A stretch of DNA of 64,000 nucleotides from Dyella sp. C9 (GCF_003332825.1 NZ_QIRF01000017.1:29431-93430); one strand, 5' to 3'. Counted from the stretch's first letter, positions 32,150 to 40,423 are shown. Program-made: numbers and translations. The notes: generated by a model not told the origin, from the sequence alone.

Positions 32150-32650
32150 ATGTCCCAGGTTACGCTCAAGGGCAATCCAGTCCAGGTCGACGGTCATTTC
32201 CCCGCTACGGGCGAGCAGGCGCCGGCGTTCTCGCTGGTCGGCAAGGATCTCGCCGATGTGTCGCTGGCCAGCTTTGCCGGCAAGCGCAAGGTGCTCAACA
32301 TCTTCCCGAGCGTGGACACGCCGACTTGCGCCACTTCGGTGCGCCGCTTCAACGAGAAGGCCAGCCAGCTGAAGGATTCGGTGGTGCTGTGCATTTCCGC
32401 GGACCTGCCGTTCGCGCAGGCGCGCTTCTGCGGTGCGGAGGGGCTGGACAACGTGGTGACCCTGTCTACCCTGCGTGGCCACGAATTCCTGAAGAATTAC
32501 GGCGTGGCCATCGCCTCGGGTCCGCTGGCGGGCCTGTCCGCGCGTGGCGTGGTCGTGCTGGGTGAAGACGACAAGGTGGTTTACAGCGAGCTGGTGGGCG
32601 AGATCGCCCACGAGCCGAACTACGACGCGGCGCTGGCTGCACTCGCCTGA
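32150..32650 (+). CDS. tpx: thiol peroxidase (2-Cys peroxiredoxin, Tpx)
   Basis: 166 aa. Reduces hydrogen and alkyl peroxides with thioredoxin. Peroxidatic Cys60 (SVDTPTCATSVRRF) and resolving Cys94 (ARFCGAEGL) are at the Tpx-specific spacing, with a further Cys81. Typical Tpx N-terminus VTLKGNPVQVDG. The ribosome site AAAGAGGTGTCCC precedes the ATG. Divergent from the PLP decarboxylase gene; the -10 candidate TATAGG lies about 32125. Followed by a strong terminator. Confidence 0.95.
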   Translation: MSQVTLKGNPVQVDGHFPATGEQAPAFSLVGKDLADVSLASFAGKRKVLNIFPSVDTPTCATSVRRFNEKASQLKDSVVLCISADLPFAQARFCGAEGLDNVVTLSTLRGHEFLKNYGVAIASGPLAGLSARGVVVLGEDDKVVYSELVGEIAHEPNYDAALAALA

Positions 32651-32664
32651 TGGCCTGACGGTCT

Positions 32665-32695
32665 GGCAAACGGCCGGGATACCCGGCCGTTTGCC
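32665..32695 (+). terminator. terminator after tpx
   Basis: A 14-bp perfect hairpin GGCAAACGGCCGGG-ata-CCCGGCCGTTTGCC starting 14 nt after the tpx stop. The T-run is short, so it may be symmetrical and moderate in strength. Confidence 0.75.
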
Positions 32696-32770
32696 CGGGG
32701 CTTGGGCGATGCGGCGCTGCTGGCGGGAAGGCCCGCGAGGGCGGCGACGTGCGCTTGCGCATTCCCCAAA

Positions 32771-32802
32771 AGAAAAGCGGCCAGCCTGAGCTGACCGCCT
32801 TC
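32771..32802 (-). terminator. terminator after azurin gene (minus strand)
   Basis: Read on the minus strand: GCGGTCAGC-TCAG-GCTGGCCGC with one mismatch, followed by TTTTCTTTT. It lies 26 nt beyond the azurin stop. Confidence 0.8.
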
Positions 32803-32828
32803 CTCCCCACAAGCGTGTCTTGCCGGCG

Positions 32829-33278
32829 CTATTTGGCGAGTGCCAACGTGCCCTTCATGAGCGCGGCATGGCCAGGAAAGGTGCAGAAGTAGGCATAGTT
32901 TTCGCCCGCCTTGAGCTTGGCCACCGCGATGGTGACGCTGTCGGACTCGCCGCCACCGATCAGCTTGGTATGGGCGATCACGCGGGTGTCGTCTGGCTTG
33001 ACGTAGTTCTCCGCGGCAGCGGCCTTCATGCCATCGGCAATGATGCCCGGCTCGTCCGCCGCGCTACCCAGCACCCAGTTGTGGCCCATGGAGGCCTTGG
33101 GCAGCTTGCCGGTGTGCTTGAGGGTGACGGTGAACTGCTTGCAGGTCTTGGGCACCTCGATGCTCTTTTGGTTGTACTGCATCGCATCGTTGGCCTCGAT
33201 GGTGGTGGAGCAGTCGGCCGCCCACAGGGGTAGGGCGAACAGGCCGAGCAGGGCGAGGGCCAGGGTTTGGCGGATCAT
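32829..33278 (-). CDS. azu: azurin, blue copper electron-transfer protein
   Basis: 149 aa with a 20-residue signal peptide (MIRQTLALALLGLFALPLWA). The mature protein carries the complete type 1 copper site: His66 (MGHNW), Cys132, His137 and Met141 (YFCTFPGHAALM). The disulfide pair Cys23/Cys46 and the signature DDTRVIAHTKLIGGGESDSVT are also present. Close to Pseudomonas azurin throughout. Acts in the periplasm as an electron carrier, classically with nitrite reductase or cytochromes. A TGAT-N4-ATCA box lies at the right distance upstream; azurin is a known Anr target in P. aeruginosa. The ribosome site GGAG precedes ATG. Confidence 0.97.
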   Translation of the reverse strand: MIRQTLALALLGLFALPLWAADCSTTIEANDAMQYNQKSIEVPKTCKQFTVTLKHTGKLPKASMGHNWVLGSAADEPGIIADGMKAAAAENYVKPDDTRVIAHTKLIGGGESDSVTIAVAKLKAGENYAYFCTFPGHAALMKGTLALAK

Positions 33279-33340
33279 CAGGCGAACTCCAGCGCGGAGG
33301 TGGGAAAACCCGACAATGCCGATGGCGAATCCGCTGAGCG

Positions 33341-33354
33341 CTGATCTGGATCAG
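33341..33354 (-). promoter_or_regulatory. FNR/Anr-type box upstream of azurin
   Basis: CTGATCTGGATCAG has a perfect TGAT-N4-ATCA core, eight of ten to consensus, and is a perfect palindrome at its ends. On the minus strand a start at about 33306 puts it at -41.5, leaving a 28-nt leader that includes the azurin Shine-Dalgarno. Confidence 0.65.
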
Positions 33355-33383
33355 CCGGAACTGCTGCAAGCTGCCGCAGCCGA

Positions 33384-33416
33384 AAAAAACAAAAGCCGGG
33401 CGAGGCCCGGCTTTTG
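33384..33416 (-). terminator. terminator after gapA (minus strand)
   Basis: AAAAGCCGGGC-gag-GCCCGGCTTTT hairpin; on the minus strand it is followed by TGTTTTTTT. It lies 24 nt beyond the gapA stop. Confidence 0.9.
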
Positions 33417-33439
33417 CTGAACTGCATGAGGCAGGACGC

Positions 33440-34453
33440 TTACTTGGCCGCCATCAGTGCGATGGTCATGTCCAGCATGCGGTTGGAGAAGCCCCACTCG
33501 TTGTCGTACCACGACAGCACCTTCACCAGCGTGCCTTCCATGACGCGCGTCTGGGTGGCGTCGTAGGTGGAGGAGGCAGGGTTGTGGTTGAAGTCGATCG
33601 ACACCAGCGGCTGCGTGTTCACCGCCAGGATGCCCTTCAGCGCGCCATTGGCGGCTTCGTTGATGGCAGCGTCGAATTCTTCCTTGGTGGTCGGACGGGC
33701 GGCGTCAAAGGTCAGGTCGACCACCGACACGTTGATGGTCGGCACGCGCATGGCGAAGCCGTCCAGCTTGCCGTTGAGCTCCGGCAGCACCAGGCCCACC
33801 GCGGCGGCGGCGCCGGTCTTGGTCGGGATCTGCGAGTGCGTGGCCGAGCGGGCGCGACGCAGGTCGGAGTGGTAGACGTCCGTCAGCACCTGGTCGTTGG
33901 TGTAGGCGTGGATGGTCGTCATCAGGCCACGCTGGATGCCGATCTTCTCATGCAGCACCTTGGCCAGCGGAGCGAGGCAGTTGGTGGTGCACGAGGCGTT
34001 GGAGATCACTTCCAGCTTGGAGGTCAGCTTGTCGTCGTTCACGCCGATGACGAAGGTGCCGTCCACGTCCTTGTCGCCCGGGGCGGAGATGATCACCTTC
34101 TTGGCGCCGGCGGCGATGTGCGCGCTGGCCTTGGCCTTGGAGGTGAACAGGCCGGTGCACTCCAGCACCACGTCCACGCCCAGCTGGCCCCAGGGCAGCT
34201 TGGACGGGTCGCGCTCTGCGCACACCTTGATGCGGTCGCCGTTGACGATCAGATCGCCGCCGTCCACCGACACGGTGCCCGGGAACTTGCCGTGGGCGGT
34301 GTCGTACTGGGTCAGGTGCGCGTTGGTCTCGGCATTGCCGAGGTCGTTGATCGCAACGATCTGGATCTCGTTGGTACGACCGGCTTCGTACAGTGCGCGC
34401 AGAATGTTGCGGCCGATGCGACCGTAACCGTTGATGGCGACCTTGATGGCCAT
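33440..34453 (-). CDS. gapA: glyceraldehyde-3-phosphate dehydrogenase (type I)
   Basis: 337 aa. Central glycolysis/gluconeogenesis enzyme. NAD-binding KVAINGYGRIGRNILRALYEAG at the N-terminus, catalytic Cys in ISNASCTTNCLAP (about 150-160), partner His in MTTIHAYTNDQ, and phosphate-binding RRARSA. The Asn/Asp at the end of the second strand (VAINDLG) indicates NAD preference. Leftward single gene with its own terminator; the plus-strand OsmC gene diverges upstream. It belongs to a loose carbon-metabolism cluster with pyk, fda, tkt and pgk. Confidence 0.97.
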   Translation of the reverse strand: MAIKVAINGYGRIGRNILRALYEAGRTNEIQIVAINDLGNAETNAHLTQYDTAHGKFPGTVSVDGGDLIVNGDRIKVCAERDPSKLPWGQLGVDVVLECTGLFTSKAKASAHIAAGAKKVIISAPGDKDVDGTFVIGVNDDKLTSKLEVISNASCTTNCLAPLAKVLHEKIGIQRGLMTTIHAYTNDQVLTDVYHSDLRRARSATHSQIPTKTGAAAAVGLVLPELNGKLDGFAMRVPTINVSVVDLTFDAARPTTKEEFDAAINEAANGALKGILAVNTQPLVSIDFNHNPASSTYDATQTRVMEGTLVKVLSWYDNEWGFSNRMLDMTIALMAAK

Positions 34454-34644
34454 GGGACAGCGTCCTCCAGAGTGAGGTGACGAAAATGGCGGCTGTGGGA
34501 CCGCCGTAAAACCACTATTTTAACCTGAACCGGGCAGGGGCCTCATCCCGCAGGATAGGCGAGCGGCCCGGGCTGTTCAGGAACGCGCCGAAGCGCTTGA
34601 ATGGCAATTTTGGGGCACGAGGCCCCTGGACCAAGGAGAACGCC

Positions 34645-35115
34645 ATGAGCGAGGCAGAGCAGACCATCGGAATCACCCTGGAACAGGTGGCCGACTACGA
34701 GTTCCGGGTGCGTTTCGATGAGACGTCGATCCCCGACCTGACCACCGACGAAGGCGCGCCGCTGGGTCGCGGCGCCGGCCCCAACCCCTCGCGGTTGCTG
34801 GCCGCCGCCGTGGCCAACTGCCTGAGTGCCAGCCTGCTGTTTGCCCTGCGCAAGTACAAGAACACGCCCGGCCCGCTGGCGGCCACCGCCAAGGCCACCC
34901 TGGCCCGCAACGAACAGGGGCGCTGGCGCGTCAGCCATATCGGCGTGGACCTGCAGCTGGCCGACAAGGCCGAGTTGCTGGAACACCTCGACCGCGTGCT
35001 GGCCCAGTTCGAGGACTTCTGCATCGTGACCCAGAGCGTGCGCCAGGGCATCAAGGTAGACGTCAACGTGCGCGATGGTGACGGCCAGTTGTTGCCGGTG
35101 CCGGGCGCAGGCTGA
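34645..35115 (+). CDS. OsmC-family protein
   Basis: 156 aa. OsmC/Ohr fold with the two family cysteines: Cys59 in LLAAAVANCLSASLLFAL and Cys126 in FEDFCIVTQSV. The N-terminal beta-strand segment and the GPNPSRLLAAA lead-in are characteristic. Such proteins reduce organic hydroperoxides with lipoyl or thiol donors, but this subgroup (with the FCIVTQSVRQGIKVDVNV tail) is not biochemically defined. Strong ribosome site CCAAGGAGAACGCC. Divergent from gapA. Confidence 0.88.
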   Translation: MSEAEQTIGITLEQVADYEFRVRFDETSIPDLTTDEGAPLGRGAGPNPSRLLAAAVANCLSASLLFALRKYKNTPGPLAATAKATLARNEQGRWRVSHIGVDLQLADKAELLEHLDRVLAQFEDFCIVTQSVRQGIKVDVNVRDGDGQLLPVPGAG

Positions 35116-35177
35116 GCCGAAGCTGTCATCAGGCTGTGGCAGACTTGCCCGTTCCTTCCAGCGGAATACTCATCACC

Positions 35178-35987
35178 ATGTCCTTGTTGCGTCGATCGGC
35201 TGCTGCCGCGCTCATCTGTCTGGCCATCGCTCCTGCCGTCCAGGCATGGGGGCCGCTTGGCCACAGCATCGTCGCCGACCTGGCGCAACGACACCTCAGC
35301 CCCGCGGCCGAGGCCGAGGTGGAGCGCCTGCTGGCGCCGGAGCACACCAAGTCGCTGGCCGACATTGCCAGCTGGCCCGACGAAATCCGCAACGATCCCA
35401 CCAAGGACGCCTTGTGGAAGCAGACCCGCGGGCTGCACTACGTCGACTTCACCTCGGGTGACTGCAACTACACGCCGCCGCGCGACTGCAAGGATGGCGT
35501 GTGCGTGGTCGAGGGCATCGACCACTACGTGAAGATCCTGGCCGACAAGAGCCAGTCCGATGCGGCCCGCCTGGAAGCCCTGAAGTTCGTCGTCCACTTC
35601 ATTGGCGACGAACACCAACCGTTGCACGGCGGCTCGCGTGACGACAAGGGTGGCAACACCTATCAGGTGCAGTTCGATGGCAAGGGCACCAACCTGCACA
35701 GCGTGTGGGATTCGGGTCTGCTCAAGACCCATGGACTGGAATGGAAGGCCTACGCGGATGAACTCGATGCGCGCGGCCCGGTGACCCTGCCGCCGCCGAT
35801 CCCGCCGGCCGACAACGTCTATGCGCAGTGGGCCGAAGAGTCCTGCCAGATCTCGCGCGACATCTATCCGCCCAGCCACAAGATCGACAACGCCTACGTG
35901 CAGAAGGAACTGCCGGTGGCCGAGCTGCGCCTGCGGCAGGCGGGGCGTCGCCTGGCCGACGTGCTCAACCTCGCCTTGTCCAACTGA
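35178..35987 (+). CDS. secreted S1/P1-type nuclease
   Basis: 269 aa. Signal peptide MSLLRRSAAAALICLAIAPAVQA with cleavage before WGPLGH. The N-terminal Trp of the mature protein is itself a zinc ligand in this family, which supports the start at 35178. Other ligands are visible: Asp in SWPDE, His in LHYVD, His/Asp in FIGDEHQPLH, and HSVWDSGLL. Three zinc ions degrade single-stranded DNA and RNA to 5'-nucleotides outside the inner membrane, probably for phosphate or nucleoside scavenging. A GC-rich terminator follows at 36025. Confidence 0.92.
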   Translation: MSLLRRSAAAALICLAIAPAVQAWGPLGHSIVADLAQRHLSPAAEAEVERLLAPEHTKSLADIASWPDEIRNDPTKDALWKQTRGLHYVDFTSGDCNYTPPRDCKDGVCVVEGIDHYVKILADKSQSDAARLEALKFVVHFIGDEHQPLHGGSRDDKGGNTYQVQFDGKGTNLHSVWDSGLLKTHGLEWKAYADELDARGPVTLPPPIPPADNVYAQWAEESCQISRDIYPPSHKIDNAYVQKELPVAELRLRQAGRRLADVLNLALSN

Positions 35988-36024
35988 TGCATTGAACCCG
36001 GCCCTGCGCGGGCTGGGTGATGCG

Positions 36025-36049
36025 GGGCCGGCGCAATGCCGGCCCTCGC
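36025..36049 (+). terminator. hairpin after the S1/P1 nuclease gene
   Basis: GGGCCGGC-gcaat-GCCGGCCC followed by TCGCTGTTT. Stable stem but only a short T-run. Confidence 0.6.
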
Positions 36050-36460
36050 TGTTTACCGGGGAGCGAAGCGTCCACTGGTTGGATACATGGTTCCGGAATG
36101 CGGGGCCCGACGGTCCCGCCCTCGTTCCGTTTGGATGGCTATTTGCTGCACTGCAAAATGAAGCCGTGCCCTCGGCGAAAGGCTTTCCCGCTGCCTTGCC
36201 GGCCTTCTTCGGCGGGTGATCCACGTGGCGTTGGAGTGGCGTGTCTTTCGTGCCGCGATGACACCACTTTCGGGTTGCTGTTCGTGGCAGATAGCAGACC
36301 ACTTCAGGCGGCTCACGCCATTCTTGCTCGTCAGTGCGCAATACCAGTGGTCGGTGGTGGTCCGCATGCCACAAGCAGTCCACTTGCACGCCTGCGGACG
36401 ATGCGTTTGGGCACGCAAAAACCCTCTGGCAGATCGATCCAAATCTGCTAGCGTGGATGC
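36046..36460. other. 415-nt intergenic region before pyk
   Basis: No credible gene; both strands have open frames, but their translations are rich in Arg/Pro/Ser and lack any family signal. The last 50 nt (AAATCTGCTAGCGTGGATGC) should hold the pyk promoter, with TAGCGT as a poor -10. Nothing else recognised. Confidence 0.45.
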
Positions 36461-37933
36461 ATGACTACTGAAAATCCGCTGCGACGCACAAAGATTGTTG
36501 CCACCCTGGGACCGGCTACCGACGCCCCGGGCATGCTGGAAAAAATCATCGCCGAAGGCGTGGACGTGGTTCGCCTGAACCTCTCCCACGGCCAGCCCGA
36601 CGACCACCGCGCGCGTGCTGTCGCCGTGCGTGATGCGGCGGCCAAGCGTGGCCGCGAGGTCGGTGTGCTGGCGGATCTGCAGGGTCCGAAGATCCGCGTC
36701 GAGCGGTTCGCGCAGGGTCCGGTCGAGCTTCGTGTGGGCGATAGCTTCGTGCTGGACTGCAGTCCCGGTGCCCCGCTGGGCGATGCCACCCGCGTCGGTG
36801 TGAGCTACTATGGCTTGCCCAGCGATGTGGCCGCGGGCGACGTGCTGTTGCTCGACGATGGCCTGGTCGCGTTGACGGTGGAAGCCGTGGTCGGCGCCGA
36901 AGTGCGTTGCCGTGTGCTGATTGGCGGCCGCCTCTCCGACCGCAAGGGACTCAACCGCCAGGGTGGCGGCCTGTCGGTCAACGCCCTGTCCGACAAGGAT
37001 CGGGCCGACATCAAGCTGGCCGCCGAGATCGGCGCCGACTTCCTCGCCGTGTCCTTCGTGCGCTCCGCCGCCGACATGAACGAGGCGCGCCGCCTGATGG
37101 AAGAGGCCGGCGGCAAGGCTTCGCTGGTGGCCAAGATCGAGCGTGCCGATGCCATTCCGGTGCTGGGCGAGATCATCGATGCCTCCGACGTGGTGATGGT
37201 GGCACGCGGCGACCTGGGCGTGGAGATCGGTGACGCCGAGCTGCCGGGCCTGCAGAAGAAAATCATCCGCGAGTCGGTGCAGCGCAACCGCGCCGTGATC
37301 ACGGCGACACAGATGCTGCAGTCCATGGTGCGTTCGCCCATTCCGACCCGCGCGGAAGTGATGGACGTGGCCAACGCCGTCATCGACGGCACGGACGCGG
37401 TGATGTTGTCGGAGGAATCGGCGGCGGGTGCGCACCCCGACAAGGCCGTGGCGGCATTGCGTCGCATCTGCCTGGGTGCCGAGCGCCAGTTCGAGCCCAA
37501 GGAAGACCCGGCCACGCAGGGCCATTTGCTCGATCGCACCGACCAGGCCATTGCGCTGGCGGCGATGCTGCTGGCCAGCCAGCTGGGCGTGCGCGCCATC
37601 GTTGCGCTGACCGAATCGGGTGCCACCGCGCAGTGGTTGTCGCGCTACCGCAGCGCTGTGCCGATCTACGCACTGTCGCCGTTCGACGACGCGCGTCGCC
37701 GCATGTCCGTGTTCCGCGACGTGCAGGCCGTGAAGTTCACCCACGCCTCGCAGACGCCGGCAGGTTCGGCCCGCGACGCGGTGCGCCAGCTGTTCGCCCA
37801 GGGCAAGCTGTCCGAAGGCGACCGCGTGGTGCTGACCCATGGCGACCACATCGGTCGCGGTGGCGGCACCAACACGCTCAAGCTGCTGTCGGTGGGCGTC
37901 GAGGGCGTGGTGGAGTGCCTGCGCGATCTGTAA
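36461..37933 (+). CDS. pyk: pyruvate kinase
   Basis: 490 aa. TIM barrel start LRRTKIVATLGPATDAPG, catalytic and K+/Mg2+ sites in VVRLNLSHGQPDDH, the active-site lysine region SLVAKIERADAIPVLGEII, VMVARGDLGVEIG, and the signature ATQMLQSMVRSPIPTRAEVMDVANAV with DAVMLSEESAAGAHP. The C-terminal allosteric domain ends at about 470. Makes ATP and pyruvate from phosphoenolpyruvate. No overlapping neighbour; downstream sequence contains a 9-bp inverted repeat. Confidence 0.96.
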   Translation: MTTENPLRRTKIVATLGPATDAPGMLEKIIAEGVDVVRLNLSHGQPDDHRARAVAVRDAAAKRGREVGVLADLQGPKIRVERFAQGPVELRVGDSFVLDCSPGAPLGDATRVGVSYYGLPSDVAAGDVLLLDDGLVALTVEAVVGAEVRCRVLIGGRLSDRKGLNRQGGGLSVNALSDKDRADIKLAAEIGADFLAVSFVRSAADMNEARRLMEEAGGKASLVAKIERADAIPVLGEIIDASDVVMVARGDLGVEIGDAELPGLQKKIIRESVQRNRAVITATQMLQSMVRSPIPTRAEVMDVANAVIDGTDAVMLSEESAAGAHPDKAVAALRRICLGAERQFEPKEDPATQGHLLDRTDQAIALAAMLLASQLGVRAIVALTESGATAQWLSRYRSAVPIYALSPFDDARRRMSVFRDVQAVKFTHASQTPAGSARDAVRQLFAQGKLSEGDRVVLTHGDHIGRGGGTNTLKLLSVGVEGVVECLRDL

Positions 37934-37945
37934 GCATGGCCTAGA

Positions 37946-37985
37946 CATCGGCCGTGGTCCGATAGGACTAGAATCGCGGCCGATG
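37946..37985. promoter_or_regulatory. inverted repeat containing a TAGAAT -10 element, between pyk and the TonB-like gene
   Basis: CATCGGCCG (37946-37954) and CGGCCGATG (37977-37985) are perfect inverse copies. An inner GTCC..GGAC pair and TAGAAT (37969-37974) lie between them. It could act as the pyk terminator (no T-run) or as an operator around the promoter of the next gene. Confidence 0.45.
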
Positions 37986-38015
37986 TTTCATCCAACCATG
38001 CGCAGGAGGTTTTTC

Positions 38016-38465
38016 ATGAACACGATGTCACGCCGTTGCGGCCAGGCCTTGGTGCTGGCACTGGCCTTGGTCGGTGCGGCGCCCCTGATGGCGCAGTCGC
38101 AGGCGCGCATGGTGGGGCCGGAGCAGATCCAGTCGTACTGGATCATGCTCAACACCAAGGTGGATGCGGATGTTCCCAACAGCGGCCGGAACATGGACAA
38201 GCCGGGCTGCGTGGCGGTGAGCTACCTGATCGGCTCCGACGGCGTTCCGCAGAACGTGACGGTGCGCAAGGTGGTGCCGCAGAGCGACCTGGATGCGGTG
38301 GCCAAGAGCGTGGTCTCCAACTTCCGCTATGGGCCGGCCCTGCACAACGGCACCCATGAGCCGATCAATACCTACTTCATCGTGCCGTTCAACTTGCCGG
38401 CCGATCCGGCGCAGAAGCAGTCGATCGTCAACGCCTGCAAGCTGCCGGGCTTCGACCAGGCCTGA
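38016..38465 (+). CDS. secreted protein with TonB-C-like domain
   Basis: 149 aa from 38016, selected because AGGAGGT lies 6 nt upstream; an ATG at 37983 would add 11 residues. Signal peptide MNTMSRRCGQALVLALALVGAAPLMA. The mature region resembles a TonB C-terminal or energy-transducer fold: GCVAVSYLIGSDGVPQNVTVRKVVPQSDLDAVAKSVVSNFRYGPA, the variant seen in stand-alone periplasmic proteins without a membrane anchor. Two Cys (in KPGCVAV and VNACKLPG) could form a disulfide. Function unknown. Confidence 0.8.
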   Translation: MNTMSRRCGQALVLALALVGAAPLMAQSQARMVGPEQIQSYWIMLNTKVDADVPNSGRNMDKPGCVAVSYLIGSDGVPQNVTVRKVVPQSDLDAVAKSVVSNFRYGPALHNGTHEPINTYFIVPFNLPADPAQKQSIVNACKLPGFDQA

Positions 38466-38546
38466 TCCACGCTTGATCCAGGCCGGCCTGCGGGCCGGCT
38501 TCCGGGCCGTTCAGGGGTGCTCCGGACCCCTGGATGGCTTATGGCC

Positions 38547-38552
38547 TATAAT
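38547..38552 (+). promoter_or_regulatory. candidate -10 (TATAAT) of the aldolase gene
   Basis: A consensus TATAAT followed by CGCGGCC, 79 nt before the start codon. No clear -35. The leader contains a hairpin GCTGCCCC-tt-GGGGCGGC at 38570-38587. Confidence 0.5.
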
Positions 38553-38630
38553 CGCGGCCTTTCAGCCTGGCTGCCCCTTGGGGCGGCACCACCTTGTGCG
38601 GCCCACACCGCCTAAGTATCCGGAGTTGTC

Positions 38631-39638
38631 ATGAGCATCGAAGATCTCGAAAGCGTCGCCCTGGCGATGGTCGCGCCCGGCAAGGGCATCATCGCCATCG
38701 ACGAGTCGACCAACACCATCAAGAAGCGTTTCGAGGCCGTTGGCATCGAGAACACCGAGGAGAACCGCCGCGCCTACCGTGAGCTGCTGCTCACCGCGCC
38801 CGGCCTCAACGAGCACATCTCCGGCGCGATCCTGTACGACGAAACCATTCGTCAGTCGACCAAGGACGGCGTGCCGTTCACCCAGGTGATGAAGAAGAAC
38901 GGCATCATCCCGGGCATCAAGGTGGACAAGGGTCCGGTGCCGCTGGCCGGCTTCCCCGGCGACGTGGTGACCGAGGGCCTCGACGGCCTGCGCGAGCGCC
39001 TGCAGGAATACGTGAAGCTGGGCGCCCAGTTCGCCAAGTGGCGCGCCGTGATCAACATCTCCGAGGACAACCCGTCCTCCACCGCCATCGAGGCCAACTG
39101 CCACGCGCTGGCCCGCTACGCCGCGCTGTGCCAGGAAGCCGGCCTGGTGCCGATGGTCGAGCCGGAAGTCATCATGGACGGCGACCACAGCATCGAAGTC
39201 AGCTACGAAGTGCACGAAGCCGTGCTGCGCAGCCTGTTCAACGCGCTGTACGAGCAGAACGTCTTGCTGGAAGGCACCATCCTGAAGGTCAGCATGGTCA
39301 TCCCGGGCAAGGAAGCGGACGAGCAGGCCGAGGTCGAGGAAGTCGCCGAAGCCACCGTGCGCGTGCTCAAGACCACCGTGCCGGCGACCCTGCCGGGCAT
39401 CGTGTTCCTCTCCGGCGGCCAGACCGACGAGCAGTCCACCGCTCATCTCAATGCGATGAACCGCATGGGTCCGCACCCGTGGCCGCTGAGCTTCTCCTAC
39501 GGCCGCGCCATGCAGCAGGCCGCCCTCAAGCTGTGGGCGAAGGACATGAAGGCCAACTACGTCGAAGCACAGAAGACCGTGCTGGCGCGTGCCAAGGACA
39601 ATGGCCTGGCTGCGCTGGGCCAGTGGAACGCCAAGTAA
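38631..39638 (+). CDS. fda: fructose-bisphosphate aldolase, class I
   Basis: 335 aa. Eukaryote-type class I aldolase, Schiff-base Lys219 in LLEGTILKVSMV. Other signatures are GKGIIAIDESTNTIKKRF, LYDETIRQSTKDG, GIKVDKGPVPLAGFPG and VFLSGGQTDEQSTAHLNAMN. Cleaves fructose 1,6-bisphosphate to triose phosphates and needs no zinc. Xanthomonads typically carry this type near pyk, pgk, gap and tkt, as here. The ribosome site CCGGAG precedes ATG. Confidence 0.96.
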   Translation: MSIEDLESVALAMVAPGKGIIAIDESTNTIKKRFEAVGIENTEENRRAYRELLLTAPGLNEHISGAILYDETIRQSTKDGVPFTQVMKKNGIIPGIKVDKGPVPLAGFPGDVVTEGLDGLRERLQEYVKLGAQFAKWRAVINISEDNPSSTAIEANCHALARYAALCQEAGLVPMVEPEVIMDGDHSIEVSYEVHEAVLRSLFNALYEQNVLLEGTILKVSMVIPGKEADEQAEVEEVAEATVRVLKTTVPATLPGIVFLSGGQTDEQSTAHLNAMNRMGPHPWPLSFSYGRAMQQAALKLWAKDMKANYVEAQKTVLARAKDNGLAALGQWNAK

Positions 39639-39659
39639 GGCTTTCCGCTAACAATCGGC

Positions 39660-39697
39660 CAAAAGAAACGGGCGCCTCGCGGCGCCCGTTTTGTTTC
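39660..39697. terminator. bidirectional terminator between fda and the outer-membrane barrel gene
   Basis: AAACGGGCGCC-tcgc-GGCGCCCGTTT, an 11-bp perfect stem followed by TGTTT on the right and preceded by A-rich sequence on the left. Confidence 0.9.
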
Positions 39698-39716
39698 CCT
39701 GTTCCGGAGACCCGTA

Positions 39717-40331
39717 TCAGAAGCGGTATTCTGCGCTGACGCTGTACAGGTTGGTCGGCAGGTGGATGTTCTTGTCGCTCTGGCTGCCGTCGTAGTAGTC
39801 CCAGTTCAGGCCCACGCTCCACTTCGGGGTGATGTTGTAGCCAGCGCCCACGCCAGCGTAGTAGCGGGTGCTGTTGAAGTTGACGTTCTGCGGGTTGGTC
39901 TTGTCGTTGGTCAGGCCCGAACCCTTGGCGAAGAATGCACCGCCACGGACTTCACCGTACCAGCTGGGGCTGAAGTTGTAGCGCAGGTTCAAGCCGGCCG
40001 TCGCACCCTGCAGCTTGGATTCGCCATTGCTGCCGGTGTAGTTGGCATAGTTCTGGGTGTACAGGCCACGGGCGCTGGAGCGACCCAGGTACACATAACC
40101 CACCTCCATACCCAGCGAAGTCTCAGGGTTGATGGCGAAACGGTAGCCGCCCTTCACGCCACCGGCGAAGTCGCCGTTGTCATAGGGGCCCTTGTTTACC
40201 TGGCCGTAACCAGCGTTGGCGCCAACGTACCAGCCCTGCTGGGCGGTCTGACCCGCGTCCTGGGCAAAAGCGGCCGGTACGGCCATAACGCCAGCGGTCG
40301 CGAGAGCAAGAGCAAGAATGGTGTTCTTCAT
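39717..40331 (-). CDS. outer-membrane beta-barrel protein (OmpA/OmpX-like)
   Basis: 204 aa. Signal peptide MKNTILALALATAGVMAVPAAFA. The mature protein shows alternating amphipathic strands (GWYVGANAGYGQV, GVKGGYRFAI, SLGMEVGYVYLG, AGLNLRYNFSPSWYGEVRGG, YYAGVGAGYNITPKWSVGLNWDYY) and ends YSVSAEYRF with the terminal Phe needed for barrel insertion. About eight strands, so a small OmpA/OmpX-type barrel. Ribosome site AGAGGAC. Function not assignable; possibly adhesion or membrane stability. Confidence 0.88.
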   Translation of the reverse strand: MKNTILALALATAGVMAVPAAFAQDAGQTAQQGWYVGANAGYGQVNKGPYDNGDFAGGVKGGYRFAINPETSLGMEVGYVYLGRSSARGLYTQNYANYTGSNGESKLQGATAGLNLRYNFSPSWYGEVRGGAFFAKGSGLTNDKTNPQNVNFNSTRYYAGVGAGYNITPKWSVGLNWDYYDGSQSDKNIHLPTNLYSVSAEYRF

Positions 40332-40423
40332 GGGGTAGTCCTCTTCGTCTTATGGGTCCAGACCGGGGGCCGGGGGTTCGGAAAACCACGGTCTGTGCAC
40401 CTGCTTGTAACGGTGCTGATCCT

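Noticed and set aside
36017..36451. Possible 144-aa gene before pyk
   Set aside because: Starts within the hairpin after the nuclease gene, composition random, no ribosome site.
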